From assembly GCF_025263485.1 (NCBI RefSeq), contig NZ_CP079863.1, positions 3,596,001-3,660,000 on the forward strand: a DNA stretch of 64,000 nt. The letters run 5' to 3'. The notes under the pieces are model-generated. The model did not search any database. It had not been told where the DNA came from and worked only from the letters and a program-made list of their open reading frames with translations. Positions within the stretch are counted from its first letter, which is position 1. Each line of letters starts with the position of its first letter. The position numbers and the translations under genes are program-made. Positions 18,247 to 27,552 of the stretch are shown here, one piece after another. The stretch comes from Mycobacterium sp. SMC-2 (GTDB lineage Bacteria > Actinomycetota > Actinomycetes > Mycobacteriales > Mycobacteriaceae).

Positions 18247-18878
18247 CCGCTCACCTGCCGGCGCAGGTCGCCGTCCAGCGACGTCCTGACGAGCGCGGCG
18301 GCCAGCCGCGCATTGCTCTCCGGCACAAGGGCTCCCAACTTTGCCGGCTGGGTCGGCAGGCCCAATTGCCTGGCCGCGGCAATCGCGCGCTCATCGAAAT
18401 ACGGCCGCACCCAGCTCCAGGTGTCCTGCACCTCGCGCAGGAAGATGTCGGCGCCGGTGTCCCCAATCCCCTTGAACTGCTTGAGCAAACGTTTGGCCGC
18501 CGCGACGTCGTGCTGACAGCGGTCGGCGAGTTCCCGCAGATCGCCGGAGTACTCGTCGCGCACGTGTTCGGCCATGTCGGTGAGCCGGGTGGCCGAGCTC
18601 TCGTCGTAGCGCACGTAGTGGGCGCGGCCGAAGGCGTCGATCATGGTCTGCCGGTCCGAAGCCAGCACGGCCTCGGGGGTGCGCAGGCCCGCTTTGAACA
18701 GCTCACGCCCTGCGCTCATGGCGATGGCGGCGTCGATCGGCTTGCTCGCCAGCATACAGAGGACCAGTAACTGAAACAGCGGCATCGGCTTGTCGTCGAG
18801 CTTGATTCGCGCCTCGGCGGCATAGGTGGTCCCGGCAACGTCAAGCAGCCGTCGTACCAGTTGCTCGCGTTGGGACAT
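18243..18878 (-). CDS. Endonuclease III-like helix-hairpin-helix protein (probably Rv1870c)
   Basis: A 211-residue protein with a central HhH-GPD-like core: LKQFKGIGDTGADIFLREVQ resembles the hairpin GIG motif of the endonuclease III superfamily, with helices on both sides. There is no C-terminal iron-sulphur cysteine cluster and no clear catalytic Lys/Asp pair could be assigned by eye, so glycosylase activity is uncertain. ATG 18878 (MSQREQL) gives the expected length. It is translationally linked to the DUF72 gene. Confidence 0.75.
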   Translation of the reverse strand: MSQREQLVRRLLDVAGTTYAAEARIKLDDKPMPLFQLLVLCMLASKPIDAAIAMSAGRELFKAGLRTPEAVLASDRQTMIDAFGRAHYVRYDESSATRLTDMAEHVRDEYSGDLRELADRCQHDVAAAKRLLKQFKGIGDTGADIFLREVQDTWSWVRPYFDERAIAAARQLGLPTQPAKLGALVPESNARLAAALVRTSLDGDLRRQVSG

Positions 18879-18921
18879 ACCCGATCGCTTACCCGCGCCA
18901 AGCCTCAGCAAACCGCGCCGG

Positions 18922-19254
18922 TCACTTGGCCGGGAGGCTGCGCGCGTAGCCGACCCCGCGCCGCACCCAACCCTGAAGCTGGCGCATGGTCCGCACTCCG
19001 GCGGGGTCCACCCGCACCCAGCCGCGGACGTCGCGGCCGGCCATCACCATGGGGCTGACGTGGGCGCGCCGCAGCACGTTGTCGAGGTCGTCCGGCGGCA
19101 CCCGGACCAGCAGACCGCCCTGGCCGCTGACGGCCACGGACATGTTGCCGTTGATCAGAAACGCGAGGCCGCCGAACATGCGTTTCTCGTCCACGCCGCG
19201 CTCGGAGGCGACGAGCTCGCGGATCTCGTCGGCCAGGTTCTCGTCGTAGGCCAT
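18922..19254 (-). CDS. TfoX N-terminal-domain protein
   Basis: A 110-residue single-domain protein with the TfoX_N pattern: YDENLADEIRELV helix, then EKRMFGGLAFLINGNMSVAVSGQGGLLVRV strands and a C-terminal amphipathic region RQLQGWVRRGVGYARSL. In proteobacteria TfoX relates to competence; mycobacterial members are uncharacterised. Start is the ATG at 19254; a TTG 24 bases upstream would overlap the preceding gene. Part of a leftward run of five genes. Confidence 0.8.
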   Translation of the reverse strand: MAYDENLADEIRELVASERGVDEKRMFGGLAFLINGNMSVAVSGQGGLLVRVPPDDLDNVLRRAHVSPMVMAGRDVRGWVRVDPAGVRTMRQLQGWVRRGVGYARSLPAK

Positions 19255-19264
19255 GGGCGGCGGG

Positions 19265-19678
19265 TCAGTCCAGGTCAACCCGAATGGTCAGCAAGTCGCT
19301 CCCCATCAGCCGCACCACCGCGCTGTTGAGCCGCGGGAGATCGCCGAGCCGCCGCAGCGGGTCGTCGTCGGGCAGCAGATGCGCGGTGCCGTTGCGCCAC
19401 CGACCGCCGATGCGCACCCGAACGGCCGGATCGGCCTTGATATTGCGGACGTAGTCCGAGTGTTCGCCGTGTTCGGAGACCATCCAGAACTGGTTGTCGA
19501 CCAGCCGTCCGCCGACGGCGGTGCGCCGCGGCTTGCCACTCTTGCGGCCGGTGGTTTCCAGGATGATTCCCGGCATCTGCCGCCCCACCGGATTGACCAA
19601 GAGCCGCTGAATGCGGTGGACGACTTGCCGTTTGAGAGTCACGGGTCCATTCAACGCCGAAATTGGCGGTGATGTCAC
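19265..19678 (-). CDS. Deazaflavin (F420)-dependent nitroreductase/Ddn-like family protein
   Basis: A 137-residue split-barrel protein of the DUF385/FDOR family: ILETTGRKSGKPRRTAVGGRLVDNQFWMVSEHGEHSDYVRNIKADPAVRVRIGGRWRNGTA is the F420-binding core shared with Ddn. It probably reduces an unknown acceptor with F420H2. Start is GTG 19678; in-frame internal GTG/TTG codons could also serve. First gene of the leftward cluster ending at 16239. Confidence 0.8.
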   Translation of the reverse strand: MTSPPISALNGPVTLKRQVVHRIQRLLVNPVGRQMPGIILETTGRKSGKPRRTAVGGRLVDNQFWMVSEHGEHSDYVRNIKADPAVRVRIGGRWRNGTAHLLPDDDPLRRLGDLPRLNSAVVRLMGSDLLTIRVDLD

Positions 19679-19691
19679 CGTGCAACGAAAA

Positions 19692-19718
19692 CAGCCGCCC
19701 CCTTATTGGGGGCGGCTG
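19692..19718 (-). terminator. Intrinsic terminator of the secreted Asn/Pro/Gly-rich protein gene
   Basis: A perfect 11-bp inverted repeat (CAGCCGCCCCC / GGGGGCGGCTG) with a 5-base AT-rich loop. Read leftward, the hairpin lies 16 bases past the stop of the gene ending at 19734 and is followed by GTTTTCG, a short U-tract. This is a rare clear Rho-independent shape for a mycobacterium. Confidence 0.8.
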
Positions 19719-19733
19719 CTTCGTGGTGCGGTC

Positions 19734-20219
19734 TTAGCGCCCTTGCCCGGCACCGACACCGGTCCCGGCGTTGACACCGCCGTTTACGCCGGTCCCGTAC
19801 GCAACGAACTGACCGTTAGCGGTGAAGACACCCCAGGCGTTCGCTGCCGGGTTGTAGACGACTGGGTAGTCGACGGACTCCCCGGGTGGCATCCACCGGG
19901 CCGGAAGCCCGTAGCCGATCGGGTCGTTGTAGTGTCCCGGCGGCGGGGCGCCGCGCTGCCCGGGCGGAAGCGGAGTGCCCGGCGCGTTGCAGTTGGCGCC
20001 TGGGCCGCCGTTACAAATCGGCACTCCCGGTGGCGGCAGATGTCCTGGCCCCCGCACATTCGGCCCATTGGGTCCCGGCAAGTTCGGGCCTGGCACATTC
20101 GGCCCCGGAACATTCGGGCCATTCGGGTCGGCCTGCGCCAAGCCGGCGCCGATTCCGAATGCGGCGGACGTGATGGTGCCGGCCATGACCGCGCCGGCTG
20201 CGATTCTGTTCAGCTTCAT
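19734..20219 (-). CDS. Secreted protein with Asn-Pro-Gly repeats
   Basis: A 161-residue exported protein. Residues 1-31 form a Sec signal peptide (MKLNRIAAGAVMAG ... GAGLAQA, cleavage before DP). The mature N-terminus is a low-complexity array of NGPNVPGP/NVPGP/NLPGP units (about residues 33-58), then a Pro-rich segment with a CNGGPGANC cysteine pair, and a C-terminal YPVVYNPAANAWGVFTANGQFVAYG module. A good ribosome site (AGGGGG) precedes ATG 20219. Function is unknown; a cell-wall or extracellular role is inferred from export. Confidence 0.82.
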   Translation of the reverse strand: MKLNRIAAGAVMAGTITSAAFGIGAGLAQADPNGPNVPGPNVPGPNLPGPNGPNVRGPGHLPPPGVPICNGGPGANCNAPGTPLPPGQRGAPPPGHYNDPIGYGLPARWMPPGESVDYPVVYNPAANAWGVFTANGQFVAYGTGVNGGVNAGTGVGAGQGR

Positions 20220-20380
20220 TTAGTGAACCCCCTTGTCGAGCAGTTTGGCTGCCTGAACAGCAGCTGAACCATTGACTTGGTGATTCGCTCACCCCACCGC
20301 CCTAGTCGGGCAGTCGAACCTCCAACCCCCCAGATACCCGAGCGATGGACGCTGAAAACCTCTTCGTCGTATCCCCGGCC

Positions 20381-20869
20381 TCACGCCGGCCGCGGGGCGG
20401 GAACGCCGACGGCGCGTAACACCCACTCGCGCGGGACGGCGAAAGCCAGCGAACGGCGCGGGAGAGTGGTCAGTACCGATTCCGGAATCGCCGTTTTGTA
20501 GCGCAGCGAAAGCTGGCCGGAGAACGCGGGATCGACTTGGCCGACATCGACGTTGATGGCAAGCCCGCTGGACGAAATATCGGCGTTCACCGGGCCTTCC
20601 TGAAGCGCATCCCAACGCTGGTCGATGGCCCGCCCGGCGAGCTTGGGAACCGACGACAACGTGCCGAGAACCCGTTGGGAAGTGAGCACCAGGGAGCCGA
20701 CATAACCGCGAACGGTGCCCTTGGAGACAAAGCCGGGGACCGAGCCGGTGAACCGAAAAGTGACGGGAAGGAATTCGGCAAGATGGAGAATTCCCTCCGG
20801 TTCGACTTCCGCCCGCATGTCGGTGGGAAGGTTGCCAATGCGTAGCAATCTGCGCAAGATCACGGCCAT
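20381..20869 (-). CDS. Conserved hypothetical protein, PH-like fold suspected
   Basis: A 162-residue soluble protein with no signal peptide: repeated beta-strand pattern (GILHLAEFLPVTFRFTGSVPGF, GSLVLTSQRVLGTLSSVPKLAG, GLAINVDVGQVDPAFSGQLSLRYKT) and a C-terminal basic segment VPREWVLRAVGV. The LVLTSQRVLG strand resembles bacterial PH-like (bPH) domains, but I cannot confirm this. ATG 20869 lies 66 bases downstream (minus strand) of the lon stop at 20936, so it may be co-transcribed with lon. No function is assigned. Confidence 0.7.
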   Translation of the reverse strand: MAVILRRLLRIGNLPTDMRAEVEPEGILHLAEFLPVTFRFTGSVPGFVSKGTVRGYVGSLVLTSQRVLGTLSSVPKLAGRAIDQRWDALQEGPVNADISSSGLAINVDVGQVDPAFSGQLSLRYKTAIPESVLTTLPRRSLAFAVPREWVLRAVGVPAPRPA

Positions 20870-20935
20870 CTACGGACCCTAACGTACTCGGCCGGGATGC
20901 GAGCGAGTTTGCTGCGCATCCCGGCCAGGCACATC

Positions 20936-23257
20936 TCAAGCGGCGAGCGTCGCGGTCTCCGCCACCGGTCCCAGCGCCTGCGCGACGATGTCGGCGACGT
21001 CGGTCATCGGCCGCACGTCTAGCGCGGCGAGCACCTCGGCGGGCACGTCATCCAGATCGGGCTCGTTGCGCGCCGGGATGAAGACCGTCGACAGGCCGGC
21101 CCGTTGGGCCGCCAGCAGCTTCTGCTTCACGCCGCCGATCGGCAACACCCGCCCGTTCAGCGTGACCTCGCCGGTCATGCCGACATCGGAGCGCACCTGC
21201 CGTCCGGTGGCCATCGACACCAGGGCGGTCACCATGGTGACACCGGCCGACGGGCCGTCCTTGGGCACCGCCCCGGCGGGCACGTGCACGTGGATGCGCC
21301 GGTCGAGGGCCTCGGGTTGGACCCCCAACTCCGCGGCGTGGGAGCGCACGTAGGACAGCGCGATCTGCGCCGACTCCTTCATGACGTCACCCAGCTGACC
21401 GGTCAGCTGCAAACCCGCCTCGCCGTCGGTGGCGCCGGCCTCGATGTAGAGCACGTCGCCGCCCAGGCCGGTCACGGCCAGCCCGGTGGCCACGCCGGGC
21501 ACCGCCGTGCGTTCGGCCGAATCCGGGGTGAACCGCGGACGTCCGAGGTAGTCGACCAGGTCCGGCTCGTCGATGGTGATCGGCCCGGCGCTTTCCGCCA
21601 GCTTGGTGGTCACCTTGCGCAGCGCCTTGGCCAGCAGCCGCTCGAACTGCCGCACACCGGGCTCCCGGGTGTAGTCGGCGGCGATCTTGCGCAACGCGGC
21701 ATCGGTGACGGTCACCTCGTCGTCGGTCAGCGCCGCCCGTTCCCGCTGCCGCGGCAGCAGGTAGTCGCGGGCGATGGCGACCTTGTCGTCCTCGGTGTAG
21801 CCGTCGATCTGCACCAGTTCCATGCGGTCCAGCAGGGCCGACGGAATGTTCTCGATCACGTTGGCGGTGGCCAGGAACACCACGTCGGACAGGTCCAGAT
21901 CCAGATCCAGGTAGTGATCCCGGAACGTGTGGTTTTGCGCCGGGTCCAAGACCTCCAGCAAGGCCGCCGAGGGGTCGCCCCGATAGTCGGAACCGACCTT
22001 GTCGATCTCGTCCAGCAACACGACGGGGTTCATCGTCCCCGCCTCGCCGATCGCGCGCACGATCCGGCCCGGCAACGCGCCGACGTAGGTGCGCCGGTGC
22101 CCGCGGATCTCGGCCTCGTCGCGCACCCCGCCCAGGGCGACGCGCACGAACTTGCGGCCCAGCGCCCGGGCCACGCTCTCACCCAGCGACGTCTTGCCGA
22201 CGCCGGGGGGACCGGCCAGCACCATCACCGCGCCGGAGCCCCGGCCGCCGACGACCTGCAGCCCCCGCTGGGCGCGGCGGGCCCGCACGGCCAAGTATTC
22301 GACGATGCGGTCCTTGACGTCGTCCAGCCCGTGGTGGTCGGCGTCCAGGACGCCGCGCGCGGCCTTCAGGTCCGTCGAGTCCTCGGTCCGCACGTTCCAG
22401 GGCAGGTCGAGCACGGTGTCCAGCCAGGTGCGGATCCAGCCGCTCTCCGGGCTTTGGTCGCTCGAGCGTTCCAGCTTGCCGACCTCGCGCAGCGCGGCCT
22501 CCCGCACCTTCTCGGGCAGGTCGGCGGCCTCGACGCGGGCGCGGTAATCGTCGGACCCATCGGGCTCGCCCTCGCCCAGCTCCTTGCGGATGGCGGCCAG
22601 CTGCTGGCGCAGCAGGAACTCCTTCTGCGTCTTCTCCATGCCCTCGCGCACGTCCTCGGCGATCTTGTCGTTGACCTCGACCTCGGCCAGGTGCGTGCTG
22701 GTCCAGTCGATCAGCACGCGCAGCCGCTCGGCGACGTCCACCGTCTCCACCAGCTGCCGCTTCTGCTCGCTGGACAGGTAGGACGCGTAGCCGGAAGTGT
22801 CCGCCAGCGCCGACGGGTCGGTCAGCCTGTTGACGTAGTCGACGATCTCCCAGGCCTCGCGCCGTTGCAGCATGGCCAGCAGCAGCTTGCGGTACTCAGC
22901 CGTCAGCGCCTTGATCTCGTCCGTCGTCTCGGCCTCGGGAACCTCGGTCACCTCGACCCACAGCGCCGCGCCGGGCCCGGACGCTCCCGTCCCGATCTGC
23001 GCCCTGCGCTCACCGCGCACGACGGCCGCGGTGCCGCCGCCCGCGATGCGTCCGACCTGCAATATCTTGGCGATCACACCGTGTGACGGGTACCTGTCGT
23101 CCAGGCGGGGCGCGATCAGCAGCTGCCCCGATTCACTTGCCTGGGCGGCGTCAATCGCCGTGCGCGCGGCCTCGTCGAGCGCGATCGGAACGACCATCCC
23201 GGGCAACACGATGGTGTCGGTGACAAACAGCACCGGCACCGATTTGGCTTCAGCCAT
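20936..23257 (-). CDS. lon: ATP-dependent Lon protease
   Basis: A 773-residue LonA protease degrading misfolded and regulatory proteins. Domains: N-terminal substrate-binding domain (about 5-200), coiled coil (200-260), AAA+ with Walker [10 protein letters not shown] (349-357) and Walker B VVLLDEID (412-419), and the peptidase domain with the Ser670/Lys713 dyad in PKDGPSAG and GGVKQK (43-residue spacing as in other Lons). GGAGGA precedes ATG 23257. M. tuberculosis lacks lon, whereas some other mycobacteria have it. A possible HspR site lies just upstream. Confidence 0.96.
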   Translation of the reverse strand: MAEAKSVPVLFVTDTIVLPGMVVPIALDEAARTAIDAAQASESGQLLIAPRLDDRYPSHGVIAKILQVGRIAGGGTAAVVRGERRAQIGTGASGPGAALWVEVTEVPEAETTDEIKALTAEYRKLLLAMLQRREAWEIVDYVNRLTDPSALADTSGYASYLSSEQKRQLVETVDVAERLRVLIDWTSTHLAEVEVNDKIAEDVREGMEKTQKEFLLRQQLAAIRKELGEGEPDGSDDYRARVEAADLPEKVREAALREVGKLERSSDQSPESGWIRTWLDTVLDLPWNVRTEDSTDLKAARGVLDADHHGLDDVKDRIVEYLAVRARRAQRGLQVVGGRGSGAVMVLAGPPGVGKTSLGESVARALGRKFVRVALGGVRDEAEIRGHRRTYVGALPGRIVRAIGEAGTMNPVVLLDEIDKVGSDYRGDPSAALLEVLDPAQNHTFRDHYLDLDLDLSDVVFLATANVIENIPSALLDRMELVQIDGYTEDDKVAIARDYLLPRQRERAALTDDEVTVTDAALRKIAADYTREPGVRQFERLLAKALRKVTTKLAESAGPITIDEPDLVDYLGRPRFTPDSAERTAVPGVATGLAVTGLGGDVLYIEAGATDGEAGLQLTGQLGDVMKESAQIALSYVRSHAAELGVQPEALDRRIHVHVPAGAVPKDGPSAGVTMVTALVSMATGRQVRSDVGMTGEVTLNGRVLPIGGVKQKLLAAQRAGLSTVFIPARNEPDLDDVPAEVLAALDVRPMTDVADIVAQALGPVAETATLAA

Positions 23258-23269
23258 CAATCCTCCAAA

Positions 23270-23290
23270 ACTGAGTCTGATGCGCTCAAC
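23270..23290. promoter_or_regulatory. HAIR-like (HspR-type) inverted repeat upstream of lon
   Basis: Compared with the HspR consensus CTTGAGT-N7-ACTCAAG, the plus strand here reads ACTGAGT, seven bases, GCTCAAC: 10 of 14 defined positions match, with exact spacing. It lies 13-33 bases upstream of the lon start codon, where binding would block transcription or translation initiation. HspR control of lon is known in Streptomyces; here it is inference. Confidence 0.45.
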
Positions 23291-23377
23291 CCAGCCCGGG
23301 GCCGGTTTGTTCCCCGTTTGCCGCCGCCCTGCGGCTAAGTGCTGGCTCTCACACTGGCGGTCTTGGATAATCGGCGC

Positions 23378-24508
23378 GTGGCGCTGACGCACCCCGCCCC
23401 GACCGCGCTTGACCCGGATGTGCTCGCATCCGCGGCCAGAGATCTCACCTCCACCGGCTCCATCACCTTCCTGGTCGACGACGACGCCGTCACTTACACC
23501 GTCGAGGGCTCGACGATCCGCGTCACCGAGGGGCAGCGCACCGCGGACGCCGTCGTGCGCCTTTCCCGACGGGCCTGGGACGACCTGGTTGGCCAAATCC
23601 GCACGGCCATCAACCTGCTGCTCAGCGGTGAATTGTCCTTCGAGCGGGGCGGCTTCGACCAGCTGGCCGACTGGGACCCGGCCCTGCGGTACCTCCACGC
23701 CGGCATCCCGCCCTACGATCCGGCGCGAGCCGACCTGAAGGGGCGCGACCCGCTCGCCACGTTCACGCTCGACGCCGAGGACGCCGAGTTGACCGCACAG
23801 TTGCAAACCATGGGGTACCTGCACGTCAAGGGGGTCTTCGGCGCCGAAGAGATGCGTGCCGCCAACCGCGAGATCGACCGCCTCGCGGCCCGGGCCCGGC
23901 CCGGGGACGACCGTTCGTGGTGGGTCACCGCCGAGGACGGCGGCAGCGTGCTGTGCCGATTGGTCTACGCGACGCTGCGCTCGCCCGTCCTCGCCGCACT
24001 GGAAAACGATCCCAGGGTGCGCAGGCTGGGCACCCTCGTCAATCCCGCGCTGCGGCCCGCACCCGACCGGATGGAAGGCAGCGCGGTATTGCTCAAAGTG
24101 CCCGGGAACACCAGCGGGCTAGCCAACATCCCCTGGCATCAGGACTGTGGGATGGGTGGACACGCGCTCATGTGCCCCGCGGTCAGCGTCGGCATTCAAC
24201 TCACCGGCTCGGACGCCGCGACCGGCAACCTTCGCGTGGTCCCCGGCAGCCATGGTCAGGCGATCCATTACCGGTGGGAACAGCGGTTCCAACAGGTACC
24301 GGAGGTGAGCATCGACACCGCCCCCGGCGACGCCACCGTCCACATCCAGGACCTGATGCACGCCTCGCCCCGGCCGACCGGCGCCGGCGGCCGCCGCACG
24401 ATGTACGTCACGCACTATCCGCCGCAACTCTTCGAGCACGTCGGGCCCGGCGAGGCCTTCAACGACCTGGTACGCAACCGCACCGAGCGGGTCGCCCGCC
24501 TGCAGTAA
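23378..24508 (+). CDS. SCP2-like domain fused to phytanoyl-CoA dioxygenase
   Basis: A 376-residue protein. Residues 10-115 look like a sterol-carrier SCP2-type domain (ITFLVDDDAVTYTVEG, ADAVVRLSRRAWDDLVGQIRTAINLLLSGELSFERG). Residues 125-376 are a PhyH Fe(II)/2-oxoglutarate oxygenase, with iron ligands in NIPWHQDCGMGGH (HxD) and the distal His in HIQDLMHASPRP, and the 2-oxoglutarate Arg in RPTGAGGRRTMYV. Start taken as GTG 23378, since codons upstream overlap the lon promoter region. Probably alpha-hydroxylates a lipid or acyl-CoA; the substrate is unknown. Confidence 0.78.
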   Translation: MALTHPAPTALDPDVLASAARDLTSTGSITFLVDDDAVTYTVEGSTIRVTEGQRTADAVVRLSRRAWDDLVGQIRTAINLLLSGELSFERGGFDQLADWDPALRYLHAGIPPYDPARADLKGRDPLATFTLDAEDAELTAQLQTMGYLHVKGVFGAEEMRAANREIDRLAARARPGDDRSWWVTAEDGGSVLCRLVYATLRSPVLAALENDPRVRRLGTLVNPALRPAPDRMEGSAVLLKVPGNTSGLANIPWHQDCGMGGHALMCPAVSVGIQLTGSDAATGNLRVVPGSHGQAIHYRWEQRFQQVPEVSIDTAPGDATVHIQDLMHASPRPTGAGGRRTMYVTHYPPQLFEHVGPGEAFNDLVRNRTERVARLQ

Positions 24509-24572
24509 CGCCGGGATTGCCGCCATGGTCGTAGGCGGCACCCACGGCACGACCCCCACGGCAATCTCGGCG

Positions 24573-25826
24573 CTATCGAACAGGCCCCAGGCGCCGCAAT
24601 TGCGTCACGTGCCTGGGGGAGAGCTCCTCGAGGCAGGTGACCCCCAGCAGCCGCATCGTCCGGATCACCCCGTCGGCCAAGATCTCGATCGCGCGCGTCA
24701 CCCCCGCTTGGCCGCCGGCCATCAACCCGTACAGGTAGGCCCGCCCCACCAGCGTGCACCGCGCGCCCAGCGCGACCGCGGCCACGATGTCGGCGCCGGA
24801 CATGATGCCGGTATCGACGAGGATTTCGGTGTCCTCGCCGACCTCACGCGCGACCTCCGGCAACAGATGGAACGGCACGGGAGCCCGATCCAGTTGGCGC
24901 CCACCGTGGTTCGACAACACGATGCCGTCGACACCGCGCTCGACGGCCGCGCGGGCGTCGTCGAGCGTCTGGATGCCCTTGACGACCAACTTGCCCGGCC
25001 ACTGGGCCTTGATCCACTCCAGGTCATCGAAGGTCAGGCTAGGGTCGAACATGGTGCTCAGGTACTCGGCGACAGTCCCCGGCCAGCGGTCCAGAGACGC
25101 GAACGCCAGCGGCTCGGTGGTCAGCAGGTCGAACCACCATTTCGGGTGCGGCACCGCATCCAGGACGGTGCGCAGCGTCAGCGTCGGCGGGATCGTCATC
25201 CCGTTGCGGTTGTCGCGCAGCCGCGCGCCGGAGACCGGCACGTCGACCGTGGCCAGCAGGGTGTCGAAACCCGCGTCGGCCGCGCGCCGCACCAGCGCCA
25301 TCGAGCGTTCGCGGTCGCGCCACATGTAGAGCTGAAACCACTTCCTGCCCTGGGGAACAGCGGTCGCCAAGTCCTCGATCGCGCAGGTGCCGAGCGTGGA
25401 CAGCGAGAACGGGATGCCCGCCTTGGCCGCCGCCGCCGCGCCGGCGATCTCGCCCTCGGTGTGCATCAACCGGGTGAACCCGGTGGGCGCGATGCCGAAC
25501 GGCAGGACGACCGGTTGACCCAGGACATTCCAGCCGGCGGTGACGTTGCTGACGTCACGCAGGATCGTCGGGTGAAACTCGATGTCGCGGAAGGCTTGTC
25601 GAGCGCGTTCGAGGGAAATCTCGTCCTCGGCGGCGCCGTCGGTGTAGTCGAACGCCGCCTTGGGCGTGCGCCGTTTGGCGATGCGTCGCAGGTCCCCGAT
25701 GGTGTACGCGGCGTCGAGGCGGCGCTTGGTCGCGTTGAACCGAGGGCGCTTGAACTGGATCAGCGGCGCGAGATCGCGCACCTTGGGCACTCGTCGCCGG
25801 ACGGCCTTTCGTCGTTCAAGTTCCAT
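24573..25826 (-). CDS. lldD2: L-lactate dehydrogenase (quinone), FMN-dependent
   Basis: A 417-residue FMN alpha-hydroxyacid dehydrogenase of the LldD/glycolate oxidase family that oxidises L-lactate to pyruvate and passes electrons to the respiratory chain. Visible: N-terminal [41 protein letters not shown] (FMN phosphate region), [41 protein letters not shown] with the catalytic His in SNHGGRQ, and the C-terminal [18 protein letters not shown] FMN block. The ATG at 25826 and position next to a DUF1810 gene match lldD2 (Rv1872c). Confidence 0.93.
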   Translation of the reverse strand: MELERRKAVRRRVPKVRDLAPLIQFKRPRFNATKRRLDAAYTIGDLRRIAKRRTPKAAFDYTDGAAEDEISLERARQAFRDIEFHPTILRDVSNVTAGWNVLGQPVVLPFGIAPTGFTRLMHTEGEIAGAAAAAKAGIPFSLSTLGTCAIEDLATAVPQGRKWFQLYMWRDRERSMALVRRAADAGFDTLLATVDVPVSGARLRDNRNGMTIPPTLTLRTVLDAVPHPKWWFDLLTTEPLAFASLDRWPGTVAEYLSTMFDPSLTFDDLEWIKAQWPGKLVVKGIQTLDDARAAVERGVDGIVLSNHGGRQLDRAPVPFHLLPEVAREVGEDTEILVDTGIMSGADIVAAVALGARCTLVGRAYLYGLMAGGQAGVTRAIEILADGVIRTMRLLGVTCLEELSPRHVTQLRRLGPVR

Positions 25827-25844
25827 CTGTGCAACCGTAGTCAC

Positions 25845-26282
25845 ATGCAACCGGAGAGCGACCCCTTCGACCTCGAGCGCTTCGTCGGCGCGCAGGCCCC
25901 GGTGTACCGCAACGTCGTCGAAGAACTGCGTGCCGGGCGAAAACGCAGCCACTGGATGTGGTTTGTCTTCCCCCAGCTACGCGGCCTGGGCGGCAGCCCG
26001 ACCGCGGTGCACTACGGCATCTCGTCTCTCGACGAGGCCCGCGCATACCTGCGCCATGAGATCCTCGGGCCGCGATTACATGAGTGCGCCCGGCTGGTCA
26101 ACGAGGTGCAGCACCGATCCGTCGGCGACATCTTCGGCTCGCCCGACGACCTGAAGTTGTGTTCGTCGATGACCCTGTTCGCCCACGCGACCACGGACAA
26201 CGAGGACTTCCTCGCCGTCCTCGACAAGTACTACGACGGCCGGCAGGACCAGCTGACGCTGCAGCGCCTAGACCCCGCTTAG
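25845..26282 (+). CDS. DUF1810 family protein (Rv1873-like)
   Basis: A 145-residue protein with the DUF1810 signature: [12 protein letters not shown] at the N-terminus, then [16 protein letters not shown] and [23 protein letters not shown]. The length equals that recalled for Rv1873. It starts 18 bases from the divergent lldD2 start, so the two share a promoter region, and its 3' end overlaps the convergent GH13 gene by 15 bases. Biochemical role unknown. Confidence 0.9.
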   Translation: MQPESDPFDLERFVGAQAPVYRNVVEELRAGRKRSHWMWFVFPQLRGLGGSPTAVHYGISSLDEARAYLRHEILGPRLHECARLVNEVQHRSVGDIFGSPDDLKLCSSMTLFAHATTDNEDFLAVLDKYYDGRQDQLTLQRLDPA

Positions 26283-27548
26283 GATCCGCCAGCCGTGCGG
26301 CTCGACGACCACCGCGTCGAGGACCTCCTGCGGTGGCGCCGAGGACCCGCCGAGCACCTGCCGGTGGGGCGTCCCGAGTTCCGAGAGCGCCAGCCGCATC
26401 GGCTCGTCGCCGATGTTCAGCGCGACCAGTAGCGCGTCTTCGCCGCTGCGCGTCTCGTACACGTAGTGGCGGTTTTCCAGCCGCAAGGCGGTGGTGGACG
26501 CCCGGTGCAGCCACGGGTGCCGACGGCGCAACCCGATCAGGAACTGGTGCAGCGCCCACACTTCCGCACCGAACGCATCCAATTCCAGTGGGGGAGAACT
26601 GAATTCGGGCCGCACCGCGTCGTCGCCGCCGTAGCGCTCCTCCTTGACGCCCCGGAACCCCAGCTCGTCGCCCGCGTACACGCTGGGCACACCCCCGACG
26701 GTCAGCAGGATCACCAGCGCGTGCGCCACATGCCTGGAGTTCTCGAGCTGGCTGGCGATGCGGGTGACGTCGTGGTTGCCGATGAAGGTGAGCGGGGCGA
26801 AGCCGGCCAGAAACTCGGCATGCCGCTGCAGGGCCCAGTCCAGCTCGAAGAAGTTTCCGTCGTTGAGGCTGCTCCAGATCGCCTTCCACAGCTCGTATTG
26901 GGTGGCCGAGTCGAAGGTGGCGGCCCGCACCACCGCGGCGTAGTCGCCGTGGATGAGCTCGCCGACGAACCAGGCGTCCGGGAACCGCTCGCGCACCCGT
27001 GGCAGCGTCGACGCCCAAAACCTTTCCGGCACCGTGTAAGCCGCGTCGAGGCGCCAGCCGTCGGCGCCGCGTTCCAGCCAGTGCGCCATCACGTCCGCGG
27101 TGTAGCCGATGACTTCGGGGTTGTCGTGGTTGAGCGTGATCAGCTCCGAATGGCCCTCGAACGTCCCCCCGGTGAACCATCCGGCCGCACCCTGCCGGTA
27201 GCGGGGAAAGTCCACGCCGACGTGGTTGAACACGCCGTCGAGCAGGATGCGCAGGCCGCGGCGGTGGGCCTCGGCCACCAGGTGGTCGAAATCGGCGTCG
27301 TCACCGAGCCGGGGGTCGATGCGGTAGTGGTCGGTGGTGTCGTAACCGTGTGTGCGCGAGGCGAAGATCGGCCCCAGCGCCACGCCCGAGGCACCCAGTG
27401 CGATGGCGTGGTCGAACCAGTCGGCGAGCCGCCGCAGCCGGTGTTCGTCCGGCCGCGGCGGCTCCGACGACGCGGGAAAGGCGCCGACGAACCCCAGGGG
27501 ATAGACCTGCCACCAGATCGCGTGCTCTACCCAGCCCGGTGCCGTCAC
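26268..27548 (-). CDS. GH13 alpha-amylase-family glycosidase
   Basis: A 426-residue single-chain GH13 enzyme acting on alpha-glucans. The four conserved regions are present: DGVFNH (104-109), GWRLDAAY with the nucleophile Asp168, VGELIHGD with the general acid Glu197, and FIGNHD with Asp260. It has the opening IWWQVYPLGF and a C-terminal beta domain (LLVALNIGDEPMRLAL). No signal peptide, so it is cytoplasmic. GTG 27548 starts four bases after the ahpD stop, so it is the last gene of ahpC-ahpD-GH13. Substrate (glycogen, maltodextrin, trehalose-related) is not resolved. Confidence 0.88.
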   Translation of the reverse strand: MTAPGWVEHAIWWQVYPLGFVGAFPASSEPPRPDEHRLRRLADWFDHAIALGASGVALGPIFASRTHGYDTTDHYRIDPRLGDDADFDHLVAEAHRRGLRILLDGVFNHVGVDFPRYRQGAAGWFTGGTFEGHSELITLNHDNPEVIGYTADVMAHWLERGADGWRLDAAYTVPERFWASTLPRVRERFPDAWFVGELIHGDYAAVVRAATFDSATQYELWKAIWSSLNDGNFFELDWALQRHAEFLAGFAPLTFIGNHDVTRIASQLENSRHVAHALVILLTVGGVPSVYAGDELGFRGVKEERYGGDDAVRPEFSSPPLELDAFGAEVWALHQFLIGLRRRHPWLHRASTTALRLENRHYVYETRSGEDALLVALNIGDEPMRLALSELGTPHRQVLGGSSAPPQEVLDAVVVEPHGWRILSGV

Positions 27549-27552
27549 TGCG

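Noticed and set aside
21104..23086. 660-residue plus-strand open frame opposite lon
   Set aside because: Entirely inside the well-supported lon gene on the opposite strand; composition is shadow-like.
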